DNA of 64,000 bases from an uncultured Bacteroidia bacterium (GCA_902774365.1 CACYHX010000013.1:25445-89444); one strand, 5' to 3'. Counted from the stretch's first letter, positions 1 through 12,211 are shown. A program made the numbers and translations. The notes: generated by a model not told the origin, from the sequence alone.

Positions 1-2
1 GC

Positions 3-1064
3 AAAAGCGGCAAAAAGAAAAGCGACAGACGCGTGGGACTGGTGGCACTCTTGGTGCTGGGCATCCTGCTCGTCTTCGCCTTGGCATTCGGATATTGGCT
101 TTACAAAACCGTGATGTCGCCCAACGTACGCACCACCGACGGAAAGGACGTTGAGCTCTTCATCCCCACAGGTTCCGATTACGAACAGGTGAAAGACATT
201 TTGCAAGAGGCTAACTTCATCGTCAACGAGAAGAGCTTCAACTGGGTGGCGCAAAAGAAGGAACTGCCCACCAACGTACACCCCGGGCATTATGTGGTGA
301 AAAACGGCATCAGCAACAACCAGCTGGTCAACATGCTGCGTGGCGGCTTGCAGACCCCTGTGAAGGTGAAGTTCAACAACATCCGTGACGTGAACCAACT
401 GGCAGGCCGCATCGCTTCGCAAATTGAAGCCGACTCCGCCTCCATCGCAAACCTACTGCACAAGCAAGACTATATCGAACAACTGGGATTCAACAGATAC
501 ACCATCCCCGCCCTCTTCCTGCCCGACACCTACGAGTTTTACTGGAACACCGACGCCGAAGGTTTTGTCATCCGTATGTTCCAAGAATACAACAAATTCT
601 GGACCGAGGAACGCAAGCAACAGGCCAATGCCAAAGGCCTGACACCCATACAAGTCAGCACCTTGGCTTCCATCGTCAACAAGGAAACCAACATGGCCGA
701 CGAGATGCCGCGCGTGGCAGGTGTTTACCTCAACCGCCTGAAAAGCAACTGGCTGCTACAAGCCGACCCCACCCTCATCTTCGCCTGGAACGACTATAGC
801 ATCCGCCGCGTGCTCGACCGCCACAAGGAAATCGAGTCGCCTTACAACACCTATAAATATCTCGGCCTGCCGCCTGGACCCATCTGCATCCCTTCAATAG
901 CAGCGGTAAAAGCCGTGCTGAACGCCGAAGATCATCATTATTTCTACTTCTGCGCCAAGGAGGACTTCTCGGGCTACCATAACTTCGCCAAGACCTTATC
1001 AGAGCATAACCGAAACGCAGTACGATACCAACAGGCATTGAGCCAAAGGGGAATAATGAAATAA
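3..1064 (+). CDS. mltG: Endolytic murein transglycosylase MltG, 5' end outside window
   Basis: MltG/YceG cuts nascent glycan strands at the inner membrane and so sets peptidoglycan chain length. The frame is open to the window edge. A Lys/Arg-rich stretch precedes a transmembrane helix (visible residues about 11-35), so the GTG at 33 is probably internal and the true start lies upstream. The YceG domain follows, with the conserved block SIVNKETN around the catalytic Glu encoded at 684-686, then AGVYLNRL and a QADPT segment. The C-terminal part has the family's LPPGPICIPS and HYFYF motifs. The gene is followed by an AT-rich repeat tract and a phosphohexomutase gene on the same strand. Function is secure; the start is not visible. 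Confidence 0.93.
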   Translation, partial: KSGKKKSDRRVGLVALLVLGILLVFALAFGYWLYKTVMSPNVRTTDGKDVELFIPTGSDYEQVKDILQEANFIVNEKSFNWVAQKKELPTNVHPGHYVVKNGISNNQLVNMLRGGLQTPVKVKFNNIRDVNQLAGRIASQIEADSASIANLLHKQDYIEQLGFNRYTIPALFLPDTYEFYWNTDAEGFVIRMFQEYNKFWTEERKQQANAKGLTPIQVSTLASIVNKETNMADEMPRVAGVYLNRLKSNWLLQADPTLIFAWNDYSIRRVLDRHKEIESPYNTYKYLGLPPGPICIPSIAAVKAVLNAEDHHYFYFCAKEDFSGYHNFAKTLSEHNRNAVRYQQALSQRGIMK

Positions 1065-1130
1065 TTGACAATTGATAATTAACAATTGACAATTACTGAA
1101 AACTGAACAACTGAATAACTGACAACTAAT
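1064..1130. repeat. AT-rich short-period repeat tract before manB
   Basis: Two motif types abut here. Alternating ATAATTGAC/AATTGATAATT units (about 1064-1094) are followed by AACTGAA/ACAACTG-like 7-8 bp units (about 1095-1130). The last 17 bases through the downstream start codon, ACTGACAACTAATATGA, recur before folA at 32858-32874. No -7 box is seen in the tract. Confidence 0.7.
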
Positions 1131-2474
1131 ATGAAAGCCTTCAAAGCATACGACATCCGTGGCGAATGGGGCACCGACCTCAACGAAGACATCGCCTACC
1201 GCATCGGCTACTTCCTGCCTGATGTGCTCGACACCGACACCTACCTCGTGGGACGCGACATGCGCCTCTCCTCACCCACCCTGTATGAAGCCCTCACCCG
1301 TGGCCTCACCGACCGTGGCAAAGACGTCGACTTCATCGGCCTCTCCACCACGCCGCTGGTCTATTGGACGACAGCGAAATACGGCTACGGCGCCTCCGTG
1401 CAAATCACGGCCTCGCATAACCCCAAGCACCACAACGGTCTCAAGATTTCGGCCAAGAACGCGCTCCCTGTGGGCTACGACACCGGCTTGATCCGTTTGG
1501 AAGCCTTGGTGGAAAGCGACAAAGCCACGACACCCTGCGCCAAGAAAGGCCAAATCCATGAAAGAAACGTCTATGCTGACTATCTTGCTTTCCAGAAACA
1601 GTTCGTCGGGCCGCACGACAACCTCAACATCGCCGTGGATTGCAGCAACGGCATGTCGTCGATCTTCGTCCATGAACTTATCGGCAAGGCGCATTATATC
1701 AACGACAACCTTGACGGCAACTTCCCCAACCACGAGCCTAACCCGCTCGAAGCCAACGCCCAAGAGCAAATCAAGGCCCTGGTGAAACAAGAGAAATGCG
1801 ACATCGGCCTGCTCTTCGACGGCGACGCCGACCGCATCACCTTCATCGACGAGAAGGGCCGTTTCATCAGCCCCGACCTCATCATCGCCTTCTTGGGCGA
1901 CTATTTCATCGGCGAGCAGAAGCAACAAGGCATCGTCTTGCAAGACATCCGCAGCTCGCGTGCCATACAGGAATACCTCAACAAGTACCAAGCCAAGGTG
2001 GAGACTTGGCGCGTGGGTCGTGCCTACGCTGCCTTGAAGCTCCGCGAGTTGGACGGCTGCTACGGCGGCGAGTTGGCCGGACACTATTATTTCCGTGACT
2101 TCTACTACTCCGACTCCGCCCTGCTGGCCGCCTCCATCGTGTTGCGCCTCCTGGCCGAACGCAAGAAGGAAGGCAGAACCATGAGCCAGATTATCGACGA
2201 AATCACACCCTATTCCAATTCGGGCGAGATTAATTTCAAGATTGAGCGCAAACAGGAGGCCATGGATGCCGTCAAAGCGCACTTCATGGGCATTGAGAAG
2301 CCTGAGCGTTTCCTCGACTTCGACGGCTACCGCCTCGACTATCCCGACTGGTGGCTCAACATCAGACCTTCCAACACCGAGCCTTACCTTCGTTTCCTCT
2401 GCGAGGCCAAAAGCGAAGCCAAACTCAAGGAAATCATCGAGACAGTGAAAGGAATTGTTGCCCAACACAGCTAA
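1131..2474 (+). CDS. manB: Phosphomannomutase/phosphoglucomutase family protein
   Basis: This 447-residue enzyme belongs to the alpha-D-phosphohexomutase superfamily, which interconverts hexose 1- and 6-phosphates for nucleotide-sugar and polysaccharide synthesis. Visible features are the phosphoserine loop TASHNPKHHNG (catalytic Ser95), the Mg-binding loop DGDADR (Asp230, Asp232, Asp234), the sugar-specificity loop GELAGHYYF and the phosphate-binding RPSNTEPYLR near the C-terminus. All four domains and key residues are present and the length is normal. Whether mannose or glucose phosphate is preferred cannot be read from the sequence, so the symbol is provisional. The start ATG follows the repeat-derived leader directly. 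Confidence 0.93.
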   Translation: MKAFKAYDIRGEWGTDLNEDIAYRIGYFLPDVLDTDTYLVGRDMRLSSPTLYEALTRGLTDRGKDVDFIGLSTTPLVYWTTAKYGYGASVQITASHNPKHHNGLKISAKNALPVGYDTGLIRLEALVESDKATTPCAKKGQIHERNVYADYLAFQKQFVGPHDNLNIAVDCSNGMSSIFVHELIGKAHYINDNLDGNFPNHEPNPLEANAQEQIKALVKQEKCDIGLLFDGDADRITFIDEKGRFISPDLIIAFLGDYFIGEQKQQGIVLQDIRSSRAIQEYLNKYQAKVETWRVGRAYAALKLRELDGCYGGELAGHYYFRDFYYSDSALLAASIVLRLLAERKKEGRTMSQIIDEITPYSNSGEINFKIERKQEAMDAVKAHFMGIEKPERFLDFDGYRLDYPDWWLNIRPSNTEPYLRFLCEAKSEAKLKEIIETVKGIVAQHS

Positions 2475-2480
2475 GTTTAC

Positions 2481-2488
2481 TATCTTTG
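2481..2488 (+). promoter_or_regulatory. -7 box TATCTTTG before TPR lipoprotein
   Basis: Perfect match to the Bacteroidota TAnnTTTG -7 element, 16 nt before the ATG at 2505 and just past the manB stop. The lipoprotein gene therefore has its own promoter. Confidence 0.75.
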
Positions 2489-2504
2489 CAGAAAATTAGA
2501 AGCG

Positions 2505-2915
2505 ATGAAAAAACTGACGTTTTTATTTGCCATCTTAGCCATTTTCGCATTGACAAGCTGCGAAAACCCTTCAAAATCACGTATCTACACCGAGGAAGGC
2601 TCCAAATTGTTGTTGCGTTACAGCAAATATGAAGAAGCTGAAGAGGCGTTGACAAAAGCCATCAAATACGACAAACACAATTACGAGGCTTACTATTATC
2701 GCGGCTGCGCAAAGGCCAATGCCAAAAAGTATGAGGAAGCCATTGCCGATTTCGAGAAAGCCGTGGCCCTGAAGCCCGACTATGCCGATGCCTATTTCAA
2801 CATGGGCAGAGTGTATTACATGATGCAGGATGAAGACAAGGCTTGCGAGTATTACAAGCTGGCAGACAAGTACGGTCGGCCCAACCTAGATGATTATCTG
2901 AAAAGGTGTAATTAG
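2505..2915 (+). CDS. TPR-repeat lipoprotein
   Basis: A 136-residue protein with a type II signal peptide: hydrophobic core at residues 3-18 and lipobox LTSC, giving Cys19 for lipidation. The mature part carries about two and a half tetratricopeptide repeats (residues 45-125), with the typical spacing of Tyr/Ala/Gly in AYYYRGCAKANAKKYEEAI and AYFNMGRVYYMM. TPRs bind proteins, so a scaffold role in the periplasm or outer membrane is likely; the partner is unknown. Its TAG stop (2913-2915) overlaps the TAA stop of the convergent gene (2912-2914). Confidence 0.85.
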   Translation: MKKLTFLFAILAIFALTSCENPSKSRIYTEEGSKLLLRYSKYEEAEEALTKAIKYDKHNYEAYYYRGCAKANAKKYEEAIADFEKAVALKPDYADAYFNMGRVYYMMQDEDKACEYYKLADKYGRPNLDDYLKRCN

Positions 2916-3592
2916 CGGATCTCCTGCTCGCCGTAGGCTTCTTCCAGGATGACGTCGCCGTCTTCGTTATAGGTCTTCCAGATGCCCGACTTCTCCCCCT
3001 TCGTGTATTGTCCTTCTTCTTTCAAGGCTTGGCTGGAGTAATAGGTCTTGGTGGGACCATCTAGCAAACCGTTACGGTATTGACATTCCATAATCAAAAC
3101 ACCAGTGTCGGAGTATTTCTTGCACTGGCCTTGGGGCTTGCCATTGACGAATTGCGTCTCTTCGGCAAGCTTGCCATTATTCGGATTATAGAGCCTTGAC
3201 CAGCCGTCCACCTTGCCGTCTTTGTTGTCTTCCACCATCAGGAGCTGTCCCGAGGTGGCGTCATAATACTTCCATTCGCCATCCTTTTTCTGGTTTACAT
3301 AATAACCAGTGGCAATCACTCGGCCGTTCGGGGCATAGGTCTTGTTCAGGGCCTTCTCACCCGACTTGTCGAACTCGTTGGTGGCCTTCAGCTTGCCTTG
3401 TTCGTCATAATAGCGGAAGGTGCCCTTGCACTTGTCGTTCTTGAAGCTGCCTTCGTAGCGCAGCTGACCGTTGGCATAATAATCGCGCCAGTTGCCTTGG
3501 CGACGGCCTTTTCTGTCGGTTTTGTTGAAGTCCTGGGCCACGGCGGCCACTGCAAATAACAGCGCAGCAAGGAGTAAGCAGTATCTTTTCAT
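2912..3592 (-). CDS. Secreted MORN/YwqK-like repeat protein
   Basis: A 226-residue protein with a Sec signal peptide (MKRYCLLLAALLFAVAAVAQ). The body is made of about eight MORN-like repeats of the form G.W..Y...G.L..E..Y.NGK..G, the pattern often named 'toxin-antitoxin system YwqK family antitoxin'. In Bacteroidota such proteins are common, and the name is probably misleading because there is no adjacent toxin gene here. MORN beta-hairpins usually form elongated binding surfaces. The function is unknown. It is transcribed from its own -7 box at 3615-3622, divergently from recR. Confidence 0.82.
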   Translation of the reverse strand: MKRYCLLLAALLFAVAAVAQDFNKTDRKGRRQGNWRDYYANGQLRYEGSFKNDKCKGTFRYYDEQGKLKATNEFDKSGEKALNKTYAPNGRVIATGYYVNQKKDGEWKYYDATSGQLLMVEDNKDGKVDGWSRLYNPNNGKLAEETQFVNGKPQGQCKKYSDTGVLIMECQYRNGLLDGPTKTYYSSQALKEEGQYTKGEKSGIWKTYNEDGDVILEEAYGEQEIR

Positions 3593-3614
3593 GATTTCTT
3601 CGGTTTTAACGGTG

Positions 3615-3622
3615 CAAATTTA
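3615..3622 (-). promoter_or_regulatory. -7 box TAAATTTG for the MORN-like gene
   Basis: On the minus strand, 22 nt before the ATG at 3592. It is divergent from the recR promoter, with only 11 bases between the two -7 boxes, so the two promoters overlap. Confidence 0.65.
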
Positions 3623-3633
3623 AGGAAATAACT

Positions 3634-3641
3634 TAATTTTG
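3634..3641 (+). promoter_or_regulatory. -7 box TAATTTTG for recR
   Basis: Thirteen nt before the recR ATG, implying a very short leader of a few bases. Confidence 0.7.
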
Positions 3642-3654
3642 CAGCGATTATTGT

Positions 3655-4266
3655 ATGGCAGAATACTCATCCATATTGTTGGAAAACGCAGTAGAGGCGC
3701 TGTCGAAGTTGCCGGGCATCGGCAAGAAGACCGCCTTGAGGCTGGCATTGCACCTCCTCAACGAAGACACGCTTGAGACCGAACAACTTGCAGATTCCTT
3801 GTTGAAGATGAAGCACAACATCATGCTATGCGAGCGGTGCTACAACATCAGCGACACCAAGGTTTGCTCCATCTGCGGTAACCCGCGCCGCGACGAGAAC
3901 ACACTCTGCGTGGTGGCTGACATGCGCGACGTGCTGGCCATCGAGCGGACGGCGTCGTACAACGGGCTTTATCATGTCTTGGGTGGCGTCATCAGCCCCA
4001 TCGAAGGCATCGGACCCAACGATTTGAAGATTGCCCAGCTGGTGCAACGCACCCAGAAAGAAGACATCAAGGAAATCATCTTGGCCTTGCCTGCCACCAT
4101 CGAGGGCGACACGACCAACTTCTACATCTTCAGGCAACTGAATGGTTTTGAAGGAAAGATTTCGGTGATTTCAAAGGGCATCGCCGTGGGCGACGCTTTG
4201 GAATATGTGGATGAGGTGACCTTGGGAAGGTCGATACAAAACAGGATCCCGTTTAACCAGAAATGA
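3655..4266 (+). CDS. recR: Recombination mediator RecR
   Basis: RecR (203 residues, normal length) works with RecO, and in some bacteria RecF, to load RecA onto SSB-coated gaps. Seen in order: N-terminal helix-hairpin-helix ([19 protein letters not shown]), a four-Cys zinc finger (CERC...CSIC, residues about 60-75), the Toprim domain starting at [14 protein letters not shown], and the C-terminal segment [17 protein letters not shown]. The gene is monocistronic: it has its own promoter and is followed by an inverted repeat before a convergent gene. Confidence 0.97.
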   Translation: MAEYSSILLENAVEALSKLPGIGKKTALRLALHLLNEDTLETEQLADSLLKMKHNIMLCERCYNISDTKVCSICGNPRRDENTLCVVADMRDVLAIERTASYNGLYHVLGGVISPIEGIGPNDLKIAQLVQRTQKEDIKEIILALPATIEGDTTNFYIFRQLNGFEGKISVISKGIAVGDALEYVDEVTLGRSIQNRIPFNQK

Positions 4267-4277
4267 ATCTGGATTTT

Positions 4278-4321
4278 GAGACGCGATGAAATCAAAGATT
4301 CGACGAAGTCAATCGCGTCTC
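4278..4321. repeat. Inverted repeat between recR and convergent small gene
   Basis: Perfect 10-bp arms, GAGACGCGAT at 4278-4287 and ATCGCGTCTC at 4312-4321, enclose 24 bases. There is no T-run on either side, so it is not a classical terminator. The right arm touches the TAG stop codon (4321-4323) of the convergent small gene. It resembles a REP-type palindrome. Confidence 0.75.
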
Positions 4322-4590
4322 TACAGGGGGGCGTCGTCAAAAAGGTTCATTTCCGTTTTGGGCATTTCATCGAACAGGTCCAATTGGTTTTCGGTGAGGT
4401 ACAACTCTTGCGGCACTTCGTATTCGTAGGCTGTGATGAAACGCTCTATGTTCTTCTTGATTAACTTGATGGGCGTGGTCTTGCGTGCCTTGCAGTAGTT
4501 GCGCAGTGAGCGGTATTGGCCCTTCGATAACTTGAAGGTAATCGCGTGATACTGATAGCTGCGGCGCTTCCGTTTCTTGTTTTGTGCCAT
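4321..4590 (-). CDS. Small ribbon-helix-helix-like protein with sliding-clamp motif
   Basis: An 89-residue basic protein. The start is taken at 4590 (MAQNKKRKRR...); the longer open frame upstream only runs antisense to the PfkB gene. Residues 17-52 fit a ribbon-helix-helix fold: a short strand (ITFKLS), helix A (KGQYRSLRNYCKARK), a TTP turn and helix B (IKLIKKNIERFI). The acidic tail contains QLDLF at residues 69-73, which matches the bacterial beta-clamp binding consensus QL(S/D)LF, and a second LF at NLFDD. I do not recognise a named family. DNA binding plus clamp tethering is inferred from these motifs. Confidence 0.75.
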   Translation of the reverse strand: MAQNKKRKRRSYQYHAITFKLSKGQYRSLRNYCKARKTTPIKLIKKNIERFITAYEYEVPQELYLTENQLDLFDEMPKTEMNLFDDAPL

Positions 4591-4659
4591 AACACATTGA
4601 TTTGATGGCACGAAATAACAAAAACAAAACGAGAAATCCAAATTCTCGCAAAAGTTTTC

Positions 4660-4667
4660 TACTTTTG
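4660..4667 (+). promoter_or_regulatory. -7 box TACTTTTG for PfkB kinase
   Basis: Lies 20 nt before the ATG at 4688, between the divergent small gene and the kinase gene. Confidence 0.7.
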
Positions 4668-4687
4668 TCCACCTTATTGAAGAGAAA

Positions 4688-5584
4688 ATGAACATCACCG
4701 TCATAGGCGAATCCAACATTGACATCGCCGTAAAGCCGCATGGCGAGCTGAACGCAAAGGGCTGCACGCCCAGCAGCATCGCCTTCCACCATGGTGGCGT
4801 GGCCCGTAACATCGCCCACAACCTGTGTTTGTTGGGCCATGAGGTACATCTGGCCAGTGTGTTTGGCGACGACAGCTTGGCCCTGAGCATGATGGAAGAA
4901 TGTGAGCAGTTGGGCATCGACCTCTCGCTTTCCTCGCAATACGCAGACGCTAAGAGTCCCATCTTCCTCAGCTTCAACGACGAGGTGGGCAACATGCAGT
5001 CTGCCGTCTCCGACATCGCGCTCAATGGCTGCCTGGATTTGGAATGGCTTCGCGACAGAATCGACGCCATCAACCGTTCCGACATGGTGATGGCCGACAC
5101 CCTCCTCAGCATGGAGGCCCTCACCTTCCTCATCGACCACTGCTTGGTGCCGCTCTATATCGACACGGTGTCGCCCAACCGGGCCTTGCTTCTAACGGAA
5201 GCCATGAAACGCTCGTGGAAGAAATCGATTTATGCCCTGAAATGTAACCTTGCAGAGGCACAGTCTATGACAGAAACCATCAACCCCGAAGACGCCGTCA
5301 AATTATTATGTGCCAAAGGCATCGAAGAAGTGTATCTCACCATGGGCGAAGACGGCGTTTGTTTTGGCTCCAAGAAGGGTTCCCGACGTTTTCCAGCCAT
5401 TGAAGTGAAGGCCGTCAACGTGACAGGCTCGGGCGACGCGTTCTTTGCCGGCGTCATCCACGCCCACGCCATAGGTATTAAAGGTGTTGCATCCGTCGGT
5501 TACGGTCTGAAAGCCGCCTGTCATAACGCAAAAAGCGAAGCGCCGGTCAACCCGACACTTCGCCTTTCGGTTTTCGATGAATGA
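4688..5584 (+). CDS. PfkB-family carbohydrate/nucleoside kinase (pseudouridine kinase-like)
   Basis: A 298-residue ribokinase-fold enzyme. PfkB signature 1 is visible as GGVARNIAHNLCLLG (residues 37-51), and signature 2 as NVTGSGDAFFAGV, where the second Asp is the catalytic base and the GSGD forms the anion hole. The start (MNITVIGESNIDIAVKP) and general layout resemble bacterial pseudouridine kinases, but no pseudouridine-5'-phosphate glycosidase gene is nearby, so the substrate is not certain. It has its own promoter and ends six bases before the convergent OMP gene. Confidence 0.88.
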   Translation: MNITVIGESNIDIAVKPHGELNAKGCTPSSIAFHHGGVARNIAHNLCLLGHEVHLASVFGDDSLALSMMEECEQLGIDLSLSSQYADAKSPIFLSFNDEVGNMQSAVSDIALNGCLDLEWLRDRIDAINRSDMVMADTLLSMEALTFLIDHCLVPLYIDTVSPNRALLLTEAMKRSWKKSIYALKCNLAEAQSMTETINPEDAVKLLCAKGIEEVYLTMGEDGVCFGSKKGSRRFPAIEVKAVNVTGSGDAFFAGVIHAHAIGIKGVASVGYGLKAACHNAKSEAPVNPTLRLSVFDE

Positions 5585-5590
5585 TTCAGA

Positions 5591-6370
5591 TTAGAAGCTG
5601 AAACCAATGCGAGCCATGATCATATAAGGATGCACGGTTCCAAAGGTATTGTAGTTTTCCTTTGTTGATGCACTAGTGCTGCCAGCGAGCTTGGTAACGA
5701 TAGTCTCATCACCCTTGACTTGGGCCTTGCCCAAATCATAGAAGCTGCAACCAATCACAAGATTCCTGGCCACCTCGATACCGATGCCAGCCTGATAGGC
5801 AAAGCTGAACCCCATATCGTATTTTTGTGTGGTAGTAACTTTGTTTTCGACACCTAACAGACTACCTTGAGCTACACTTTCCATCTTGGTGAGGAAGTGC
5901 ATGTCGCCACCTAAGCCAGCTTCAGCATAAATGCCGAAATTGGGGTTCACGTGATAGATGTAGTTCAAGCCCAACATGATAGGGACATTGATGTGCTTAG
6001 GAGTGGCGTTGTAGGTGAAGCTACCATCAACGAATGGTCCGTCATAGTGGTTTTCCTTTTCACGATAAGCGGCCTTCAGGTTAGCATTGGGACCGTTGTA
6101 GATGCCATCGGCTGAAAGCATCACACCAAGACCTTTGACACCAACGTTGAAATACCACTTAAAGCCGACACTGAAGCCAATGCCTGCACCGGCATCATCG
6201 TCATCAAGGTCTAACGAAGTTAATGCAAAGTCATCAAAACCTTCAAATTCAGCATAATCTTTCAGCGGGAAAGCACCACTGAGCAACATGGCGCCACGTG
6301 TTTGAGCCATGGCTTGGCCGCCCATAATCAGCATGACAGCCAAAGCGATAAGTTTAATAGTTTTCTTCAT
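5591..6370 (-). CDS. Outer-membrane beta-barrel protein (porin-like)
   Basis: A 259-residue protein with a signal peptide (MKKTIKLIALAVMLIMGGQAMAQ). Alternating hydrophobic/polar strands are spaced along its length, and it ends in ARIGFSF, with the C-terminal Phe typical of BAM-inserted barrels. It fits the OmpW/'outer membrane protein beta-barrel' class of eight-stranded Bacteroidota proteins. An acidic stretch DLDDDDAG near residue 60 is probably a surface loop. Substrate or ligand is unknown. It is transcribed alone from the -7 box at 6413-6420. Confidence 0.85.
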   Translation of the reverse strand: MKKTIKLIALAVMLIMGGQAMAQTRGAMLLSGAFPLKDYAEFEGFDDFALTSLDLDDDDAGAGIGFSVGFKWYFNVGVKGLGVMLSADGIYNGPNANLKAAYREKENHYDGPFVDGSFTYNATPKHINVPIMLGLNYIYHVNPNFGIYAEAGLGGDMHFLTKMESVAQGSLLGVENKVTTTQKYDMGFSFAYQAGIGIEVARNLVIGCSFYDLGKAQVKGDETIVTKLAGSTSASTKENYNTFGTVHPYMIMARIGFSF

Positions 6371-6412
6371 TGTACTATAATTTAAAGTTAGATTATCCGT
6401 TTAAAAACGCGG

Positions 6413-6420
6413 CAAAATTA
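6413..6420 (-). promoter_or_regulatory. -7 box TAATTTTG for the OMP gene
   Basis: On the minus strand, 42 nt before the ATG at 6370. It is paired divergently with the box at 6433-6440. Confidence 0.7.
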
Positions 6421-6432
6421 CAAATAATTTCG

Positions 6433-6440
6433 TATCTTTG
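6433..6440 (+). promoter_or_regulatory. -7 box TATCTTTG for membrane protein-ligA operon
   Basis: Lies 18 nt before the ATG at 6459. It also covers the TTG at 6438 that would start a longer frame, which rules that TTG out as the start codon. Confidence 0.75.
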
Positions 6441-6458
6441 CATTTTAAACTGATTCCC

Positions 6459-9238
<2,780 letters not shown>

Positions 9239-9248
9239 TAAAAAACAC

Positions 9249-9256
9249 TACCTTTG
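9249..9256 (+). promoter_or_regulatory. -7 box TACCTTTG for enolase
   Basis: Starts 11 bases after the ligA stop and lies 61 nt before the enolase ATG. The leader in between is an AT-rich repeat tract. Confidence 0.75.
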
Positions 9257-9263
9257 CACTTCG

Positions 9264-10657
<1,394 letters not shown>

Positions 10658-10676
10658 TTCTAGGATTATGCAAACT

Positions 10677-10706
10677 AAAAAGCCGAGGTCAACGCCTCGG
10701 CTTTTT
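10677..10706. terminator. Bidirectional terminator between eno and patB
   Basis: A perfect 12-bp stem, AAAAAGCCGAGG (10677-10688) with CCTCGGCTTTTT (10695-10706), around a six-base loop. The A- and T-runs on its two sides let it serve both convergent genes. Confidence 0.92.
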
Positions 10707-10708
10707 GT

Positions 10709-11881
10709 TTATCCAAACACGGCCTTCAGCCGCTGCATCGCTTCTTCCACCGTCGCCCTCGGACAAGCCAGATTGATGCGGAAAAAGCCGCTGCCTGCCT
10801 CCTCGCCAAAGTCTTTGCCACGGTTGAAGCCAAGATTCGCCTCTTGCGTCATCTTGTGCCATAACTCCTCTTCTGAAAGGCCATAGCCGTTGTAGTCGAG
10901 CCACATCATATAGGTGGCCTGCGGCTTGTGGAACCTCACCTTGGGCAGGTTCGTCGTCAGGAAGTCGGCGACATAGTCGATGTTGCCTTGCACATAGTCA
11001 AGAAGTTGTGCAAGCCATTCGTCGCCTTGGTTCATAGCAGTTTGGGTAGCCACCTTGCCAAAGATGTTGCCGAGGTGCGCTTCCATGTCTTCGACATAGG
11101 CCACGTAGGTCTTGCGTAGATATTCGTTGGGGATGATGGCCGTCGAGGTGGCCAAGCCTGCCAAGTTGAAGGTCTTGGATGCCGCGTGGAAAGTGATGCA
11201 GTTCATGGCATACTGATGTCCCAAGGTGGCAAAGGGCGTGTGCTTGTAGCCTGGCAGCACCAAGTCGCAGTGGATTTCATCGGAGATGACCAACACATTG
11301 TTTTTCAAGCAGATTTCGCCCAAAAGCAACAACTCGTTTCGCGTCCAGCAACGGCCTACAGGGTTGTGAGGATTACAGAGAATCAGCATCTTGGCGGTCT
11401 TGGCTTGTTCGGCCAGTTGGTCGAAGTTGATTTCGTAGCCCTCACCTCTATCCACCAAGGTGTTGTAGACCAGTTTCCGACCATGACTCGAAACGGCATG
11501 ATGGAAAGGCGGATAGACGGGTGGCTGGATGATAACCTCGTCGCCGGGTTGGGTGAAAGCCAGCACTGCCATGTTGAAGCCACACACCACGCCTGGGGTA
11601 TACGACATCCATTCTGTAGGAACTTCCCATTGATGTCGGCGTTTCAACCACCCAGCGATGGACTGGAAATAGGGTTCGTCTTTGAAATGATAGCCATATA
11701 CGGGATGTTCGGCGCGTTCGATGACGGCATTTCGGACAAAGTCGGGGGTCTCGAAGTCCATGTCGGCCACCCACATCGGTAGCACATCGGCATTACCGAA
11801 GACCTGTTTCCTCAAATCATACTTAACACAGTTGGTATCAGCGCGGTTGATAATCTTGTCGAAATCGTATTTCATGGTCAT
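10709..11881 (-). CDS. patB: PLP-dependent aminotransferase, MalY/PatB (C-S lyase) family
   Basis: A 390-residue fold-type I PLP enzyme of the MalY/PatB group, which cleaves cystathionine and other cysteine S-conjugates. Visible are PMWVADMDFETP near the N-terminus, the substrate-side NPHNPVGR, the PLP-contact DEIHCDLVL, and the Schiff-base lysine in HAASKTFNLAGL. The C-terminal domain ends with GSGFFRINLACPR, where Arg binds the substrate carboxylate. A second in-frame ATG lies two codons in (11875). A weak -7 match, CAACTTTG, lies 14 nt upstream. Lyase versus aminotransferase activity is inferred from the family only. Confidence 0.9.
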   Translation of the reverse strand: MTMKYDFDKIINRADTNCVKYDLRKQVFGNADVLPMWVADMDFETPDFVRNAVIERAEHPVYGYHFKDEPYFQSIAGWLKRRHQWEVPTEWMSYTPGVVCGFNMAVLAFTQPGDEVIIQPPVYPPFHHAVSSHGRKLVYNTLVDRGEGYEINFDQLAEQAKTAKMLILCNPHNPVGRCWTRNELLLLGEICLKNNVLVISDEIHCDLVLPGYKHTPFATLGHQYAMNCITFHAASKTFNLAGLATSTAIIPNEYLRKTYVAYVEDMEAHLGNIFGKVATQTAMNQGDEWLAQLLDYVQGNIDYVADFLTTNLPKVRFHKPQATYMMWLDYNGYGLSEEELWHKMTQEANLGFNRGKDFGEEAGSGFFRINLACPRATVEEAMQRLKAVFG

Positions 11882-11947
11882 TAGGTTTGATGCTGCAAAG
11901 TTGCGAAAAAATTCGCGGTATTATGGCATTGGTAAGGAAAAAAGATG

Positions 11948-11955
11948 TACTTTTG
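11948..11955 (+). promoter_or_regulatory. -7 box TACTTTTG for tRNA-Tyr
   Basis: Located 28 nt before the mature tRNA 5' end, in the gap divergent from patB. Confidence 0.7.
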
Positions 11956-11983
11956 CCGCGTCAAAAGAGTTCTTTTACGTCTT

Positions 11984-12065
11984 GGGGGAGTCGCATAGTG
12001 GCAATTGCAACAGACTGTAAATCTGTCCGGGTATCCGTTCGGTGGTTCGAGTCCACCCTCCCCCA
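11984..12065 (+). tRNA. tRNA-Tyr (anticodon GTA)
   Basis: Acceptor arms GGGGGAG (11984-11990) and CTCCCCC (12058-12064) pair perfectly, with discriminator A at 12065. The anticodon arm is ACAGA-CTGTAAA-TCTGT, giving GTA. The T arm is GGTGG-TTCGAGT-CCACC. The long variable arm between anticodon and T arms (CCGGGTATCCGTTC) is the class II type expected for bacterial tRNA-Tyr. CCA is not encoded. Confidence 0.97.
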
Positions 12066-12071
12066 CACAAG

Positions 12072-12099
12072 CTAAGCGAAGTCGAGGCTTAGTTTTTTT
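12072..12099 (+). terminator. Terminator after tRNA-Tyr
   Basis: Stem CTAAGC (12072-12077) with GCTTAG (12087-12092) is followed by a run of seven T. It starts seven bases after the tRNA. Confidence 0.8.
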
Positions 12100-12211
12100 A
12101 TGTCCTAAAGTCGCCAAACATCAACAATTAAGAAATTTCACATTTTTCTTTCGCATATAATAAATTATTCTATATCTTGTGCATTAACAATTTCTATCTA
12201 TTTCTATCTAT

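Noticed and set aside
1272-2468. A 398-codon minus-strand frame
   Set aside because: Antisense shadow of the phosphohexomutase gene, with no recognisable domain.
2912-3592. Antitoxin of a toxin-antitoxin pair (YwqK-type name)
   Set aside because: It has a signal peptide and MORN-like repeats, and no toxin gene is adjacent.
4591-5133. N-terminal extension of the small RHH-like gene
   Set aside because: The extension is antisense to the PfkB gene; the internal ATG at 4590 gives a compact protein with a normal fold pattern.
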